DNA from: Anaeromassilibacillus senegalensis
Lineage (GTDB): Bacteria; Bacillota; Clostridia; Oscillospirales; Acutalibacteraceae
NCBI RefSeq assembly: GCF_001261775.1
Contig: NZ_LN868538.1
Location: 930,001-994,000, forward strand
DNA: 64,000 nucleotides
Reading direction: 5' to 3'
Numbering within the stretch: position 1 is the stretch's first letter; each line of letters opens with the position of its first letter. The position numbers and the translations under genes were made by a program. Shown here piece by piece: positions 61,537-64,000 of the stretch. The notes below the pieces were generated by a model. It saw only the letters and a program-made list of their open reading frames with translations, had not been told where the DNA came from and searched no databases.

Positions 61537-64000
61537 ATGATTGAAATGAGAAAAAGAGCGATCGCCCTGATGCTGGCCACCCTGATGGCGGCTTCCGGCA
61601 CGGGCATCGCAAATGCTGCCGCGGAGACTGTCTCCGCAGACGCCGCACAGAGCATTTCCGTACAGGCGGTGGCCGCCGGCGTCACAGGCACGCTGCGCAC
61701 CGCGCCCACAAAAGCCAATTTGGAGGAGCTGGGGCCGCTCGGCTGGATTCACTTCAACAATAAGGTTCTGGACGACTGCGCGAAGATGGACGGCAACAAC
61801 CAAATCACCGATTACGCGTTTTCCGGCACCATGGCGCAGATCGCCGAAGACACCCGGACCAATTTTGTGTATCCCGGGGCGGACGCTAAAAACACCAAAG
61901 GACAGGTGGTCAACGGGAAGGGCGGCAGCTTTACATTCCACGTCCCGGGCAGCACCGAGCCCCGCTACCTGCGGACGTACATCGGCTCCTGGGCTTCGGA
62001 AGTGACTTTGACCCTTTCCGTTAACGGCGAGGCTGCCTACAGCAAATCATTTGGTAAATCGGCAACCAGTTCGGGCGCGGATTGTTTCCTTTCCGCAATC
62101 CAATATCAGACCGATTCCGAAAGCGACGACGTGACGGTAACCGTTGAGATCACCGATACCTTCAGCAATGGCGGCAATATGAGCATCCAGGCCATCGCGC
62201 TTTCCGACCAGCTTCCGGGGGATTCCAACCTTGCCAGCGGTGAAGTGCTGGACGTACCGGCGGTTGCCAATTTGACCAAGCTGGGAAACCTGGACTGGGT
62301 AAACCTGGACAACACCAATTTTGAGCGGTTCAACCATAAAAACACGGAAACTCCGGCAATCTCCAACCTGAAGCATCTGGGCAGCGGCAACAGTATCGAC
62401 ACAAAAGCAGTGTCCAGCTTTATCTTTGTGGACGGCACCTCCCCGGAGCAGGTTTTGGAGGGAAATCACAAAGCGCTGGTCTTCACCGGGCAGGACAACG
62501 GTATGGAATTCACCGTGCCTGCCAGTGAGGAAATTCGCTATCTGACCATCTTCACCGGCGCGTGGGCGGCGGACATCACCGCGGAATTGTCCATAAACGG
62601 CGAAGTGCAGTACACGGAGACCTACGGCAGCAGCGTAACGACACCCGGTACGCCCGCCAAATACAATATGCTTCGCATCGCGTATCAAACCCCGGAGGCC
62701 GACGACGAAGTGACCGTCAAGCTCTGGCCCTCCCACACCTACGATTCCAATTGGGGGAATATGAATATCTCCGCCATCGCGCTCAGCGACTGCCTGGTCG
62801 AGGACGACGGCAGCATCGTCGGCGGCAAGGTATCCAGCGCGCCGCTGTACGCAAACCTGACCAAAGAGGGAAATCTGGACTGGGCGTATTTCAACAGCAA
62901 GACGTTCGGTGAATACAACCGGAAAGCTGTCGATTCCACCCTGATTACCGATGTGGAGCCGCATGGAACGCCGCGCGCGGACCCGGTCATGAACAACGGC
63001 AAAACCGGCTACCGCTTTACCGACGGAACCAATCCAGCCAGCGGCAGCGACCTGCACGAGGGATATGTATTCGTCGGCGACGGCGGCGGCGTTTCCTTTA
63101 ACGTCCCCGGCGGCCCGGATATGAAATACCTGAGCCTCTATACCGGCGAGTGGGCGGCGGATGTCACGCTGGAACTGCTGGTCAACGGAGAAGTGCAGTA
63201 CAGCGAAACGTACGGTAGCGACGTCACCACCGCGGGCACGCCCGCCGTCTGCAACGTTGCCCGTTTGCAGTACAGCACCCCCAGCGCGGACGACACCGTG
63301 GAGGTGCGCGTGCTGACCTCCGAAGTTTATGACACAAAATGGGGCAACATGTCCATTCAGGCGGTTACCCTCTCCGATACCGCGCCGGTCTCCGCCAACG
63401 AAAAGATCACAACGGAGGATTGGGAAGTCGACCATACCGGCGGACAGCTTCAATCTTTGAAAGCCAAAATCGCCGGGGAAATGTACACCATTCCGGTCCG
63501 CACCGATGAGCGCGGCGGATTCCTGTGGAAATACAATGGAACAGACATCCCTCTGGTTTCCGGCGACGCCGACCCGGACGGCAATGTCTCCGCGTACAGC
63601 GCCCGCTACCAGAAAAACGGCGAGGATCTGACCTTTACCATGCGCTATTCCGTCAGTGAAGAAAAGCAGCTGGTCATCACCGCCTCCGTCACCAATAACA
63701 AGGATACCGAACAGCCGGTGGACAAGCTCTCCCTGAACCTGGGCTTCAACACCTATCTGGAACGCTATCCGCAGTACAACGACCAGCTCTTCCCCACCCT
63801 GCTGCGCTGTGAGAAAACCCATCTGTGGGGCTATTTCTCCACCCCGTCCGGACGGCTGATGACGGTTGCGACCGACGCGCCGGTTGCCTCCTACTCTCTG
63901 GATTACCAGAGCGGCGCACACCGCATCTATACGGCTTCCCTCGACGTGCTCCAAGCCGGCGAGCTGCCGGAACGCCATCCGGAGGACCTGGATCACCTCG
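61537..64000 (+). CDS. Paralogue of the giant modular secreted protein (3' end outside window)
   Basis: Start ATG 61537 after AGGAGG; the frame stays open to the last base, giving 821 codons. The signal-peptide region is nearly identical at the DNA level to that of the 54266 gene (MIEMRKRAIALMLATLMAAS). Three beta-sandwich repeats follow ('WGNMNISAIALSD' at the second), then the same beta-rich domain, e.g. 'DKLSLNLGFNTYLERYPQYN' and 'KTHLWGYFSTPSGRLMTV'. Similarity rises toward the window end. It lacks the 99-base N-terminal insertion. Probably acts with its neighbour on the same or a related polysaccharide. Confidence 0.93.
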   Translation, partial: MIEMRKRAIALMLATLMAASGTGIANAAAETVSADAAQSISVQAVAAGVTGTLRTAPTKANLEELGPLGWIHFNNKVLDDCAKMDGNNQITDYAFSGTMAQIAEDTRTNFVYPGADAKNTKGQVVNGKGGSFTFHVPGSTEPRYLRTYIGSWASEVTLTLSVNGEAAYSKSFGKSATSSGADCFLSAIQYQTDSESDDVTVTVEITDTFSNGGNMSIQAIALSDQLPGDSNLASGEVLDVPAVANLTKLGNLDWVNLDNTNFERFNHKNTETPAISNLKHLGSGNSIDTKAVSSFIFVDGTSPEQVLEGNHKALVFTGQDNGMEFTVPASEEIRYLTIFTGAWAADITAELSINGEVQYTETYGSSVTTPGTPAKYNMLRIAYQTPEADDEVTVKLWPSHTYDSNWGNMNISAIALSDCLVEDDGSIVGGKVSSAPLYANLTKEGNLDWAYFNSKTFGEYNRKAVDSTLITDVEPHGTPRADPVMNNGKTGYRFTDGTNPASGSDLHEGYVFVGDGGGVSFNVPGGPDMKYLSLYTGEWAADVTLELLVNGEVQYSETYGSDVTTAGTPAVCNVARLQYSTPSADDTVEVRVLTSEVYDTKWGNMSIQAVTLSDTAPVSANEKITTEDWEVDHTGGQLQSLKAKIAGEMYTIPVRTDERGGFLWKYNGTDIPLVSGDADPDGNVSAYSARYQKNGEDLTFTMRYSVSEEKQLVITASVTNNKDTEQPVDKLSLNLGFNTYLERYPQYNDQLFPTLLRCEKTHLWGYFSTPSGRLMTVATDAPVASYSLDYQSGAHRIYTASLDVLQAGELPERHPEDLDHL

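Overview
The window looks like a chromosomal stretch from an anaerobic, Gram-positive, low-oxygen-lifestyle Firmicute, most likely of the Oscillospiraceae/Ruminococcaceae (inference). Supporting points are the high-GC genes with strong GGAGG-type ribosome sites and AT-rich promoters, a pyruvate:ferredoxin oxidoreductase, a B12-dependent ribonucleotide reductase, QueT, an AgrC/AgrA-type two-component system, a TasA/CalY-like surface protein and very large secreted FIVAR/carbohydrate-binding enzymes. No rRNA, tRNA, CRISPR array, transposase or phage was seen.

Layout: 1-7.2 kb holds the end of a serine hydrolase, a lipoprotein, and an OmpR/HisKA two-component pair divergent from a large lipoprotein that it probably controls. 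7.2-10.8 kb holds a MarR regulator divergent from a sugar ABC importer (ATPase and permease, no binding protein), with a clear promoter and palindromic operator between. 10.9-15.7 kb holds an HtrA protease, a DinJ/YafQ-like toxin-antitoxin pair whose toxin has an in-frame TGA, several small HTH regulators and small unknown proteins. 15.8-24.5 kb holds two ECF sigma/anti-sigma-like pairs, CobO, an amidase, two GNAT proteins, a CatA-like acyltransferase and a RibD-like reductase. 24.9-38.2 kb holds NrdJ with candidate NrdR boxes, two nearly identical AgrC-like kinases with one LytTR regulator, small membrane/Cys-rich peptides, a VanY-type carboxypeptidase and NifJ. 38.5-47.3 kb holds a CNNM-type transporter, QueT behind a structured leader, KtrB, a TasA-like GLUG surface protein and small proteins.

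47.8-64 kb is a polysaccharide-degradation locus: a 1805-residue GH27 alpha-galactosidase, a 2214-residue modular secreted protein, and the first 821 codons of a paralogue of the latter. The two giant paralogues share a promoter and leader conserved in sequence and spacing. The two complete giants end in the same ~85-residue C-terminal module, which also ends the VanY-type carboxypeptidase at 33.9 kb; each is followed in frame by TGA, 25 open codons repeating the module's last residues, then TAA.

The most novel signals are (1) this C-terminal module with its tandem 3' relics, and (2) a modular intergenic repeat present in five copies, with three consecutive hairpins whose stems differ between copies by compensatory changes and an almost invariant 29-base end. 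The second looks like an undescribed structured RNA or non-autonomous element. Other leads are the TGA-interrupted toxin, the twin kinases converging on one regulator, and a 30-residue CxCPxC peptide with a very strong ribosome site.
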